A stretch of 7,115 nt of DNA from an uncultured Lachnospiraceae bacterium (GCA_905200565.1 CAJKKX010000117.1:1-7115), one strand, 5' to 3'. Shown: positions 1-5,955, counted from the stretch's first letter. Notes: generated by a model from the sequence alone, not told the origin. Numbers and translations are program-made.

Positions 1-1
1 G

Positions 2-412
2 GGCTTTGCACCGAAATTCTTCGGATGCGACGGTCTGGACGGAATTCTTGCAGTAGAGAACTTTGATACATCCCTGGCGGAGGGCGTAATGCTCCTGACA
101 CCGTTTGCGGCGGACGCTGAGGATGAGATGACACAGAATTTCGTAAAAACATTCGTAGAGAAATACGGGGATACACCGAATCAGTTCGCCGCAGATGCTT
201 ACGATGCAATGTATGCGATCAAGGCAGCAGCAGAGAAAGCAAACCTGACGCCGGATATGAGCGTATCGGATCTGTGCGAGGGCATGAAGAAAGCGATGAC
301 AGAGGTTACGGTAGACGGCCTGACAGGAAGCATCACATGGGATGCGGCAGGCGAGCCTACGAAGGACCCGAAAGCAGTCGTAATTACAGACGGCGCTTAT
401 AAAGCAATGTAG
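2..412 (+). CDS. livJ: Branched-chain amino acid ABC transporter substrate-binding protein, C-terminal part
   Basis: This is the 3' end of a periplasmic-type (here presumably lipid-anchored, extracellular) binding protein that captures branched-chain amino acids or related compounds for the importer encoded just downstream. The reading frame is open from base 2, giving 136 visible codons; the ATG at 89 is an internal methionine, not the start. Seen in the sequence: the C-terminal lobe pattern of type I solute-binding proteins, with F-V-K-T-F-V-E-K-Y-G then P-N-Q-F-A-A-D-A-Y-D-A-M followed by a late V-D-G-L-T-G-S-I-T-W-D segment and a short strand ending K-A-V-V-I. This order is typical of LivJ/LivK/AmiC-like proteins. 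The N-terminal signal sequence and ligand residues lie outside the window, so substrate specificity is inferred from the linked livHMGF genes only. The gene ends in TAG and is followed within 15 bases by a strong terminator, so it is probably a transcription unit of its own. Confidence 0.9.
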   Translation, partial: GFAPKFFGCDGLDGILAVENFDTSLAEGVMLLTPFAADAEDEMTQNFVKTFVEKYGDTPNQFAADAYDAMYAIKAAAEKANLTPDMSVSDLCEGMKKAMTEVTVDGLTGSITWDAAGEPTKDPKAVVITDGAYKAM

Positions 413-424
413 GAAACCTAAAGA

Positions 425-453
425 GGGGGGAGCCGAGGGGCGCCCCCTTTTTT
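425..453 (+). terminator. Intrinsic terminator after livJ
   Basis: A GC-rich hairpin pairs GGGGG (426-430) and GCC (432-434) with GGC (439-441) and CCCCC (443-447) around a four-base GAGG loop, with one A/G mismatch inside the stem. Six T residues (448-453) follow at once. It lies 13 bases after the livJ stop and separates the binding-protein gene from the permease genes. Confidence 0.9.
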
Positions 454-457
454 CATG

Positions 458-510
458 GTAACAGTTCAACCATGCAGGATATATGTGCAAGGCCCGTACG
501 GAACTGTTAC
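458..510. repeat. Ten-base perfect inverted repeat in the livJ-livH gap
   Basis: GTAACAGTTC (458-467) is the exact reverse complement of GAACTGTTAC (501-510), with 33 bases between the arms. The inner region contains a perfect 8-base palindrome CCGTACGG (494-501) that touches the right arm, and two copies of TGCA (473-476, 486-489). TTTTC follows the right arm, so on the + strand it could form a weak second terminator-like stem. It may be a member of an interspersed palindromic repeat family scattered through the genome, or an RNA or operator structure acting on livH. Nothing in this window distinguishes these options. Confidence 0.6.
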
Positions 511-532
511 TTTTCATTTTTCCGTTGAACTG
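462..532. repeat. Alternative nine-base inverted repeat overlapping the livH -35 box
   Basis: CAGTTCAAC (462-470) is the exact reverse complement of GTTGAACTG (524-532). The left arm therefore has two competing partners: the arm at 501-510 and this one. The right arm contains the TTGAAC -35 hexamer. Because this arm lies upstream of the expected transcription start, pairing in RNA would need read-through or an upstream start. A DNA-binding role, with two operator half-sites and one on the promoter, is equally possible. Confidence 0.45.
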
Positions 533-554
533 GGCACGATTCCTGTGCTATAAT
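525..554 (+). promoter_or_regulatory. Sigma-A-type promoter with extended -10 for livHMGF
   Basis: TTGAAC (525-530) resembles the -35 consensus TTGACA. A perfect TATAAT (549-554) follows after an 18-base spacer and is preceded by TGC, which makes an extended -10. The start of transcription is expected near 561, leaving a leader of about 25 bases. The leader has AGAGGGG (573-579) as ribosome binding site, six bases before the livH ATG. The promoter lies after the livJ terminator, so it can express the permease and ATPase genes independently. Confidence 0.8.
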
Positions 555-585
555 ATTCCCAAAAATATTTTAAGAGGGGTGCGCT

Positions 586-1470
586 ATGAGTTTTATATCT
601 TATTTAATTAATGGTATCAGTCTTGGAAGCGTGTATGCAATCATTGCCCTGGGCTATACGATGGTGTATGGAATTGCCAAGATGCTGAATTTCGCACACG
701 GTGACATTATCATGGTAGGCGGCTATGTGGTGCTGACGATCGTGACTTCGATGGGGATGTCTCCGATGCTGGGAATCCTGGCGGCAGTCATTTCCTGTAC
801 CGTACTGGGAGTGGTAATCGAGAGGGTGGCATACAGGCCGCTTCGGAATGCTTCTTCTTCCCTTGCCGTCCTGATTACGGCGATTGGCGTCAGCTATCTT
901 TTACAAAATGTCGCGCTGCTGATTTTCGGCGCTGACACGAAATCCTTTACTTCTGTGGTATCTGTACCGGCGATCGTGCTGGCGGGCGGCGCACTGACGA
1001 TTTCGGGGGAAACGATCGTGACGATTCTTGCCTGCATCATTATCATGGTGGGACTGACGCTGTTTATTAACAAATCAAAGGCAGGACAGGCCATGCTTGC
1101 TGTTTCCGAGGATAAAGGAGCCGCTCAGCTTATGGGTATCAATGTAAACGGAACAATCGCCCTTACCTTTGCGATTGGCTCAGCGCTGGCAGCGATCGCA
1201 AGCGTGCTGCTGTGTTCCGCATATCCGTCCCTGACGCCGTATACCGGCGCTATGCCTGGCATTAAGGCTTTCGTGGCCGCCGTATTCGGCGGAATCGGTT
1301 CCATTCCGGGAGCCATGATCGGGGGAATTCTTCTGGGCGTGATTGAAATTCTGGGCAAAGCTTATATTTCATCTCAGATGGCGGATGCAATCGTGTTTGC
1401 GGTACTGATCGTGGTGTTGCTGGTGAAACCTACCGGAATTCTGGGCAAACAGGTACAAGAGAAAGTATAG
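586..1470 (+). CDS. livH: Branched-chain amino acid ABC transporter permease LivH
   Basis: This is one of the two integral membrane subunits that form the translocation path of the Liv/HAAT importer. The 294-residue length fits the family (about 290-310). Hydrophobic segments are visible at roughly residues 8-30, 41-56, 62-80, 92-114, 144-161, 191-215, 227-255 and 265-280. Family hallmarks are N-F-A-H-G-D-I-I-M-V-G-G-Y (35-47), E-R-V-A-Y-R-P-L-R (79-87), L-I-T-A-I-G-V-S (96-103), and the cytoplasmic coupling region G-I-K-A-F-V-A-A-V-F-G-G-I-G-S-I-P-G-A (225-243), which should contact the ATPases. The ATG at 586 is supported by AGAGGGG six bases upstream and by the N-terminus matching the family start. 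It is the first gene of the unit, and its TAG stop overlaps the ribosome binding site of livM. The substrate is inferred from the family; some close relatives carry urea or short amides instead. Confidence 0.95.
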   Translation: MSFISYLINGISLGSVYAIIALGYTMVYGIAKMLNFAHGDIIMVGGYVVLTIVTSMGMSPMLGILAAVISCTVLGVVIERVAYRPLRNASSSLAVLITAIGVSYLLQNVALLIFGADTKSFTSVVSVPAIVLAGGALTISGETIVTILACIIIMVGLTLFINKSKAGQAMLAVSEDKGAAQLMGINVNGTIALTFAIGSALAAIASVLLCSAYPSLTPYTGAMPGIKAFVAAVFGGIGSIPGAMIGGILLGVIEILGKAYISSQMADAIVFAVLIVVLLVKPTGILGKQVQEKV

Positions 1471-1474
1471 GTGG
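1469..1474 (+). promoter_or_regulatory. Ribosome binding site that decides the livM start
   Basis: AGGTGG overlaps the last two bases of the livH TAG stop and lies eight bases before the ATG at 1483. This favours 1483 over the in-frame GTG codons at 1471 and 1474, which have only a weak A/G-rich stretch upstream. The overlap implies that livM translation is coupled to termination of livH. Confidence 0.7.
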
Positions 1475-1482
1475 TGGCGAGG

Positions 1483-2553
1483 ATGAAAACGAAAAAGATA
1501 AAAATGAATAAGACAACAAGAAGTAATTTAATTACATATGGCATCGTAATCGCAGCATTTATTCTTGTACAGATTCTGATGGCCGCCGGAAGTGTTTCCA
1601 GTCTGATGAAGGGACTTCTCGTTCCGCTGTGCGTTTATGCGATTCTGGCAGTATCTTTGAACCTGGTCGTAGGAATTTTAGGGGAACTGAGTCTCGGACA
1701 TGCAGGGTTCATGTGCGTGGGAGCTTTTTCCAGTGCCTTTTTCTCAAAATGTATGGTAGATGTGATTCCGGTCGCAGGGCTGCGCTTTTTTCTGGCGCTC
1801 CTGGTAGGAGCGGCCACAGCGGCGTTCTTTGGTTTCCTGATCGGGATTCCGGTTCTGAGACTGAGAGGCGACTACCTGGCAATCGTGACGCTGGCATTTG
1901 GCGAGATCATTAAGAATCTGATCAATGTGTTTTTTATCGGCAGGGACAGCAGAGGATTTCATTTTTCCATGAAGGACGCTATGTCCCTGAATCTGGAGCC
2001 GGAGGGTACGGTTATCATAAACGGCCCGCAGGGTATCACGGGGACGCCGAATGATTCTACTTTTTTGATTGGTATCATTCTTTTGTTGATTACCCTGTTT
2101 ATCGTGCTGAACCTGATTCAATCCAGAGACGGGCGCGCGATCATGTCGATTCGTGATAACCGCATTGCGGCGGAATCTGTCGGTATTAATATTACGAAAT
2201 ATAAAATGATGGCGTTTACGATTTCCGCATCCCTGGCAGGCGTGGCGGGCGTGCTGTACGCACATAACCTGGCAACGCTTTCCGCACAGCCGAAAAACTT
2301 TGGATACAATATGTCGATCATGATTCTGGTATACGTGGTTCTCGGAGGAATCGGAAGCATCCGCGGCTCCATGATTGCGGCGGTCATTCTGACGCTGCTT
2401 CCTGAGCTTTTGCGTTTCCTGAGCGATTATCGTATGCTGATCTATGCGATCGTACTGATTATTATGATGCTCTTTAACTGGAGTCCGAAGTCCCTGGAAC
2501 TGAGGGAGAAATATTCCTTGAAGCGTCTGTTAAAGAAAAAGGAGGCTGCGTAA
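1483..2553 (+). CDS. livM: Branched-chain amino acid ABC transporter permease LivM
   Basis: This is the second membrane subunit, pairing with LivH in the cytoplasmic membrane. From the ATG at 1483 it has 356 residues, typical of Gram-positive LivM and shorter than the E. coli protein. A lysine-rich cytoplasmic N-terminus (about residues 1-14) precedes the first membrane segment (about 17-37). Family motifs: G-E-L-S-L-G-H-A-G-F (67-76), L-R-L-R-G-D-Y-L-A-I-V-T-L-A-F-G-E-I (125-142), N-G-P-Q-G-I-T-G (180-187), S-I-R-D-N-R-I-A-A-E-S-V-G-I-N (222-236) and G-G-I-G-S-I-R-G (288-295). The S-I-R-D-N segment is the cytoplasmic coupling region. The C-terminus is strongly basic (K-R-L-L-K-K-K). An in-frame GTG at 1471 would add four residues and is less likely on ribosome-binding grounds. 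The livG ribosome binding site lies inside its last codons, and the next start is two bases after its stop, which suggests tight co-translation. Confidence 0.94.
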   Translation: MKTKKIKMNKTTRSNLITYGIVIAAFILVQILMAAGSVSSLMKGLLVPLCVYAILAVSLNLVVGILGELSLGHAGFMCVGAFSSAFFSKCMVDVIPVAGLRFFLALLVGAATAAFFGFLIGIPVLRLRGDYLAIVTLAFGEIIKNLINVFFIGRDSRGFHFSMKDAMSLNLEPEGTVIINGPQGITGTPNDSTFLIGIILLLITLFIVLNLIQSRDGRAIMSIRDNRIAAESVGINITKYKMMAFTISASLAGVAGVLYAHNLATLSAQPKNFGYNMSIMILVYVVLGGIGSIRGSMIAAVILTLLPELLRFLSDYRMLIYAIVLIIMMLFNWSPKSLELREKYSLKRLLKKKEAA

Positions 2554-2555
2554 TC

Positions 2556-3314
2556 ATGGCATTGTTGGAAGTGAAAAATCTGGGAATCTCTTTTGGAGGA
2601 CTTCGTGCGGTAGACGGTTTTAATATCAGCATTGAGAAAGGGCAGCTCTACGGGCTGATCGGGCCGAACGGAGCGGGAAAAACGACCGTGTTCAATCTTC
2701 TTACGGGCGTATATAAACCAAATGAAGGGATTATTACTCTTGACGGGAAGAATATCACAGGAAAGAAAACCATAGATATTAATAAGGAAGGCATTGCGAG
2801 AACGTTTCAGAATATCCGTCTTTTTAAGGATATGAGCGTACTGGATAATGTAAAGGTAGGGCTTCACAATAAACATCATTACTCCACGATCGAAGGGATT
2901 CTGCGGCTGCCGAAATACCGTAAGACGGAAAAGGAAATGAATGAACAGGCGATGGAACTCCTTCGGGTGTTCGATCTGGATGGACAGGCGGATTACCTGG
3001 CGTCCAATCTGCCGTATGGCAAGCAGAGGAAACTGGAGATTGCCAGAGCGCTGGCGACAGAACCGAAGCTTCTGCTTCTGGATGAACCGGCGGCAGGTAT
3101 GAATCCGAATGAGACACAGGAGCTGATGGACACGATTCATTTTGTGAGAGACAAGTTCGATATGACGATTTTGCTGATTGAGCATGATATGAGGCTGGTA
3201 TCCGGAATCTGTGAAAAGCTGACCGTGCTGAATTTTGGACAGGTTCTGGCACAGGGAGAGACTGCCGAAGTACTGAACGACCCGCAGGTTATTACGGCAT
3301 ATCTTGGAGAATAG
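2556..3314 (+). CDS. livG: Branched-chain amino acid ABC transporter ATP-binding protein LivG
   Basis: This is one of two cytoplasmic ATPases powering the Liv importer. All canonical elements are visible in its 252 residues: Walker A G-P-N-G-A-G-K-T-T (36-44), Q-loop glutamine 85 in T-F-Q-N-I-R-L-F, ABC signature in the LivG form L-P-Y-G-K-Q (152-157), Walker B L-L-L-L-D with catalytic E177 (172-177), and the switch histidine 210 in I-E-H-D-M. The tyrosine at the second signature position, instead of the usual serine-glycine, is normal for LivG. The long Q-loop-to-signature insert (about residues 104-130) is also a LivG trait. The ATG at 2556 lies ten bases after AAAGGAGG (2538-2545). The gene follows livM by two bases and its stop overlaps the livF ribosome binding site. 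Confidence 0.96.
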   Translation: MALLEVKNLGISFGGLRAVDGFNISIEKGQLYGLIGPNGAGKTTVFNLLTGVYKPNEGIITLDGKNITGKKTIDINKEGIARTFQNIRLFKDMSVLDNVKVGLHNKHHYSTIEGILRLPKYRKTEKEMNEQAMELLRVFDLDGQADYLASNLPYGKQRKLEIARALATEPKLLLLDEPAAGMNPNETQELMDTIHFVRDKFDMTILLIEHDMRLVSGICEKLTVLNFGQVLAQGETAEVLNDPQVITAYLGE

Positions 3315-3319
3315 GAGGG
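3313..3319 (+). promoter_or_regulatory. Ribosome binding site that decides the livF start
   Basis: AGGAGGG overlaps the livG TAG stop and lies eight bases before the ATG at 3328. It rules in that ATG over the in-frame TTG at 3304, which would place this site inside the coding region and add eight residues that are not family-like. Confidence 0.85.
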
Positions 3320-3327
3320 AAAAACTT

Positions 3328-4038
3328 ATGGCAATGCTTGAAATCAAAGACCTGGAAGTATACTATGGCATGATCCAGGCGCTGAAAGGGATTTCCTTCG
3401 AGGTAAATGAAGGGGAGGTTATCGCTCTGATCGGCGCGAACGGAGCCGGAAAGACGACCACGCTTCATGCGGTCACAGGGCTGCTGCCGGTGAAGGCAGG
3501 AGAAATCATTTTTGACGGAAAAAATGTCACAAAGACGCCGGGACATAAAATTGTGTCAATGGGAATGGCGCACGTACCGGAAGGACGAAGAGTATTTGCG
3601 GAGCTGAGCGTATACCAGAACCTGAAGATGGGGGCGTATACGAGAAAAGACAAGGAAGAAATTGCCAGAAATCTGGAGATGGTTTATAAGAGATTCCCAC
3701 GTCTGAAAGAAAGAAAAAACCAGATGGCGGGAACCTTAAGCGGCGGCGAACAGCAGATGATGGCAATGGGCCGGGCGCTGATGTCACAGCCGAAGATCAT
3801 CCTGATGGACGAGCCGTCTATGGGACTTTCACCAATTTTTGTAAATGAAATTTTTGATATTATTAAAGAGGTAAGCGCTGCCGGAACGACCGTGCTTCTG
3901 GTGGAACAAAATGCAAAAAAAGCGCTTTCTATCGCAGACCGGGCGTATGTCCTGGAAACAGGAAGGATCACGTTGCAGGGCGATGCAAAAGAGCTGATGA
4001 ATGATGAATCAGTCAGAAAAGCATATCTTGGAGAGTAG
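3328..4038 (+). CDS. livF: Branched-chain amino acid ABC transporter ATP-binding protein LivF
   Basis: This is the partner ATPase of LivG, with 236 residues from the ATG at 3328. Visible motifs: Walker A G-A-N-G-A-G-K-T-T (36-44), signature L-S-G-G-E (137-141), Walker B I-I-L-M-D with E162 (157-162). Two elements differ from textbook ABC ATPases: the Q-loop position is a glutamate (E85 in V-P-E-G-R-R-V-F), and the switch histidine is replaced by glutamine (Q194 in V-E-Q-N-A). Both substitutions are standard in LivF proteins, so they identify the subunit rather than signal damage. The C-terminal S-V-R-K-A-Y-L-G-E is also typical. LivF and LivG are expected to form a heterodimer under LivH and LivM. 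The gene starts 13 bases after the livG stop. Confidence 0.96.
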   Translation: MAMLEIKDLEVYYGMIQALKGISFEVNEGEVIALIGANGAGKTTTLHAVTGLLPVKAGEIIFDGKNVTKTPGHKIVSMGMAHVPEGRRVFAELSVYQNLKMGAYTRKDKEEIARNLEMVYKRFPRLKERKNQMAGTLSGGEQQMMAMGRALMSQPKIILMDEPSMGLSPIFVNEIFDIIKEVSAAGTTVLLVEQNAKKALSIADRAYVLETGRITLQGDAKELMNDESVRKAYLGE

Positions 4039-4066
4039 GAAGATGCTTTGCAAAAGGGGGAATTAG

Positions 4067-4690
4067 ATGGAGAAAGTAATCATTACCATTGCCAGGCAGT
4101 ATGGCAGCGGAGGAAAAACGATTGGACAGATGTTGGCAAAGGATATGGGGATTCCCTTCTACAGCAGGGAGATCCTGCGGATGGCTTCTGATGACAGCGG
4201 CATTCGCGAGGAATTGTTTAATCAGGCGGATGAGAGGCTGAGAAGCAATCCACTGTTTGGTACTTCGAAGAAGATTTACAGGGGCGGGCTGATTTCACCG
4301 GGAAAAGGCGATTTTGTTTCCGATGAAAATTTGTTTAATTATCAGGCGAAAGTGATCAAAGAGCTGGCGGAGAAAGGATCCTGCGTGATCGTGGGACGCT
4401 GTGCGGACTTTGTATTAAAGGACAGAGAAGATGTGGTAAGCGTCTTTATCCATGCCCCCGGAGACTATTGTATGGCAAGAGCGATGGAGCGCAACGACAT
4501 GACGGAAAAGGAGATGGAGAAATTCATCGCAAAGACCGATAAGTACCGGGGCGATTTTTATCACTACTATACCGGAAATACGTGGAATGACGCAAGGAAT
4601 TATGATCTGTGTTTAAACAGCGGGAAACTGGGATTTGAGAAGTGCGTGGAAGAAATAAAGGCATATATTGCTGTGAGATTTGGAAAGTAA
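4067..4690 (+). CDS. Cytidylate kinase-like family protein
   Basis: This is a predicted P-loop nucleoside monophosphate kinase-like protein of 207 residues, from the cytidylate-kinase-like family common in Clostridia; true activity and substrate are unknown. Seen: the N-terminal I-T-I-A-R-Q-Y-G-S-G-G-K-T-I-G (6-20), a family-specific P-loop in which the first Walker A glycine is replaced by glutamine (Q11) while G16-K17-T18 are kept. The family-typical G-I-P-F-Y (28-32) and V-I-V-G-R-C-A-D (108-115) follow, then a lid-like charged segment E-R-N-D-M-T-E-K-E-M (141-150) and R-G-D-F-Y-H-Y-Y-T-G (161-170). It is distinct from housekeeping Cmk in this P-loop. GGGGG (4055-4059) lies seven bases before the ATG. 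It starts 28 bases after livF with no visible promoter or terminator between, so it probably shares the liv transcript, and a terminator follows it. Its role beside an amino acid importer is not evident. Confidence 0.85.
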   Translation: MEKVIITIARQYGSGGKTIGQMLAKDMGIPFYSREILRMASDDSGIREELFNQADERLRSNPLFGTSKKIYRGGLISPGKGDFVSDENLFNYQAKVIKELAEKGSCVIVGRCADFVLKDREDVVSVFIHAPGDYCMARAMERNDMTEKEMEKFIAKTDKYRGDFYHYYTGNTWNDARNYDLCLNSGKLGFEKCVEEIKAYIAVRFGK

Positions 4691-4696
4691 AAAGAC

Positions 4697-4735
4697 TGCC
4701 GGAGATGCGATGAAAAGCTTCTCCGGCAATTTTTC
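4697..4735 (+). terminator. Intrinsic terminator ending the liv-kinase unit
   Basis: TGCCGGAGA (4697-4705) pairs perfectly with TCTCCGGCA (4720-4728) around a 14-base loop, followed by ATTTTTC (five T at 4730-4734). It lies six bases after the kinase-like gene's stop and separates it from the next unit. Confidence 0.9.
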
Positions 4736-4743
4736 TGGATTCA

Positions 4744-4774
4744 GATGCGTCTCGGCATTCTTTATGGACGTATC
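4744..4774. repeat. Imperfect dyad upstream of the second promoter
   Basis: GATGCGTC (4744-4751) and GACGTATC (4767-4774) form an eight-base inverted repeat with one mismatch in DNA (a G-U pair in RNA) around a 15-base spacer. It ends 11 bases before the -35 box of the following unit, a place where a regulator could bind. No regulator family could be matched to it. Confidence 0.3.
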
Positions 4775-4785
4775 GTTCCGGTGTA

Positions 4786-4814
4786 TTGAAAGGGAAAAGT
4801 CTCTGTGTTAAAAT
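4786..4814 (+). promoter_or_regulatory. Sigma-A-type promoter with extended -10 for the TRSP/StiP unit
   Basis: TTGAAA (4786-4791) and TAAAAT (4809-4814) are separated by the ideal 17 bases, and TGT directly before the -10 gives an extended -10 element. Transcription should start near 4821, leaving a leader of about 28 bases before the ATG at 4849. The terminator at 4697-4735 lies just upstream, so the downstream genes form an independent unit. Each hexamer is within one base of consensus, so a reasonable basal level of expression is expected. Confidence 0.75.
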
Positions 4815-4839
4815 AACTCTAAAATGTAAAAAATGGTAT

Positions 4840-4845
4840 GGAGAG
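4840..4845 (+). promoter_or_regulatory. Ribosome binding site for the TRSP phosphoribosyltransferase gene
   Basis: GGAGAG lies just ahead of the ATG at 4849 (five bases from the GGAG core). It supports this start. The reading frame stays open upstream to a TTG at 4786, but that codon is part of the predicted -35 hexamer and would lie outside the transcript. Confidence 0.6.
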
Positions 4846-4848
4846 AAT

Positions 4849-5955
4849 ATGTACAGCGAAGAAAAACTTGTCGGGATAGCGAAGAGAGAGAATAATACGA
4901 AGAGAAAGTATCTGGTGGTAAACCGCTTACAGGGAAAGCATGTGCCGGTCAGTCCGAAGGAGGCGTTCGAAATGTTTTCGGAGCTGGCGGGACGGGTGAA
5001 AGAGGCATACGAAGGGGAGCGTCTTTTGATGATAGGCTTTGCGGAGACGGCGACAGCGATCGGAGCGGCGCTGGCTGTGGAGCTGGGAACGCTTTATATG
5101 CAGACGACCAGAGAGAAGATTCCGGGCGTGCAGTATCTTTATTTTTCAGAATCCCACAGCCATGCGACGGAGCAGAAGCTGGTGAAGGACGATATTGACA
5201 AAGTGATCGACGGGATAGACCGGATCGTGTTCGTGGAGGATGAGGTAACGACAGGAAACACGATTTTAAAGATTATCAATCTTCTGGAGAAGGAGTATCC
5301 GGGGAAGGCGGCGTTTGCGGTGGCGTCTCTGCTGAACGGGATGGACACAGAAGCGCTCGATACCTACCGGAACCGGGGGATTCCGGTACATTATCTGGTA
5401 AAGACGGATCACAGCGCCTATGCGGAGATTGCGCAGGGCTGCCGGGGCGACGGGACATACCGGAAGATGGAGGATGGCGAAGCGGAAATACGGGTTAAGG
5501 AGCTGTCTGTTTCAGGTGGAAGAGATGCCAGAAGGTGCGTTTCGGCAGAGGAATACCGGAAAGCGTGCGAACAATTGTGGAAAACTATACGAAAATCCAT
5601 AAACCTTGTGGACAAACAGCGGATACTGGCGCTCGGAACGGAGGAGTTTATGTATCCGGCGCTGTATATCGCGGAGAAGATTGAGAAAGACTGCCCGTTT
5701 GTAAGATGCCATGCGACAACACGAAGCCCCATCGAGGTCAGTGTGGAGAAGAATTACCCGCTTCATGTCAGATATGAACTAAAGAGTCTGTATGAGAAAG
5801 ATAGAAGGACGTTTCTTTATGACCTGGAGAAATATGACACAGTACTGATTCTCACGGATGCGAAAGGTGTCAGGGAGGGTGAAAACACGCTGGTAAACGC
5901 TCTGTATGCCAGTGGAAATGAGGAGATTATTCTGATAAGGTGGTGTGAGGATTGA
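4849..5955 (+). CDS. Phosphoribosyltransferase with C-terminal TRSP domain (Ter-type biosynthetic module)
   Basis: This is a predicted cytoplasmic enzyme of 368 residues. Family knowledge: proteins with this two-part layout (PRTase followed by TRSP domain) occur in the biosynthetic module linked to Ter stress systems and are predicted to build or break an N-glycosidic bond on a ribose phosphate; no reaction is established that I know of. Seen: a type I PRTase-like N-terminal half with M-I-G-F-A-E-T-A-T-A-I-G (61-72) and the PRPP-binding loop V-F-V-E-D-E-V-T-T-G-N-T (127-138). A linker (about 205-245) follows, then a second half with A-L-G-T-E-E-F-M-Y-P (261-270) and the name-giving T-R-S-P at 291-294 inside C-H-A-T-T-R-S-P. 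The two halves look like an ancient duplication (see findings). It is first in its unit, directly after a promoter, and its TGA overlaps the next start codon. The domain call is firm; the substrate is unknown. Confidence 0.85.
   Translation: MYSEEKLVGIAKRENNTKRKYLVVNRLQGKHVPVSPKEAFEMFSELAGRVKEAYEGERLLMIGFAETATAIGAALAVELGTLYMQTTREKIPGVQYLYFSESHSHATEQKLVKDDIDKVIDGIDRIVFVEDEVTTGNTILKIINLLEKEYPGKAAFAVASLLNGMDTEALDTYRNRGIPVHYLVKTDHSAYAEIAQGCRGDGTYRKMEDGEAEIRVKELSVSGGRDARRCVSAEEYRKACEQLWKTIRKSINLVDKQRILALGTEEFMYPALYIAEKIEKDCPFVRCHATTRSPIEVSVEKNYPLHVRYELKSLYEKDRRTFLYDLEKYDTVLILTDAKGVREGENTLVNALYASGNEEIILIRWCED
5937..5943 (+). promoter_or_regulatory. Ribosome binding site that decides a TTG start
   Basis: AAGGTGG lies inside the last codons of the upstream gene, eight bases before the TTG at 5952. 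It supports a TTG start that overlaps the upstream TGA as TTGA. No ATG or GTG lies nearby in this frame, and the family's conserved region begins within five residues of this start. Confidence 0.7.

Noticed and set aside
89..412. ATG at 89 as a start for a small separate protein
   Set aside because: The frame is open from base 2 and the upstream residues continue the binding-protein sequence, so this is an internal methionine of a truncated gene.
1744..2265. Minus-strand open frame (173 codons) opposite livM
   Set aside because: It is antisense to conserved LivM membrane segments, and its composition is odd, rich in H, R, Q and N. No supporting ribosome binding site or domain was seen.
3304..3327. 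TTG at 3304 as the livF start
   Set aside because: It would put the AGGAGGG ribosome binding site inside the gene. The ATG at 3328 has ideal spacing and a family-like N-terminus.
2442..3347. Long minus-strand open frame (301 codons) opposite livM/livG
   Set aside because: It is antisense to a clear LivG with all ABC motifs. The translation has no recognisable domain, so it is a shadow frame.
3328..4038. LivF with E85 at the Q-loop and Q194 at the switch histidine, read as a damaged ATPase
   Set aside because: Both substitutions are normal in LivF orthologues, including the V-E-Q-N-A form, so they do not indicate loss of function.
4039..4066. Possible promoter or terminator between livF and the kinase-like gene
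   Set aside because: The 28 bases hold only the ribosome binding site; no hairpin with a T-run and no hexamer pair could be found.
4786..4848. TTG at 4786 as the start of the TRSP phosphoribosyltransferase
   Set aside because: That TTG is part of the predicted -35 hexamer, and the extra 21 residues are not family-like. The ATG at 4849 has a ribosome binding site.
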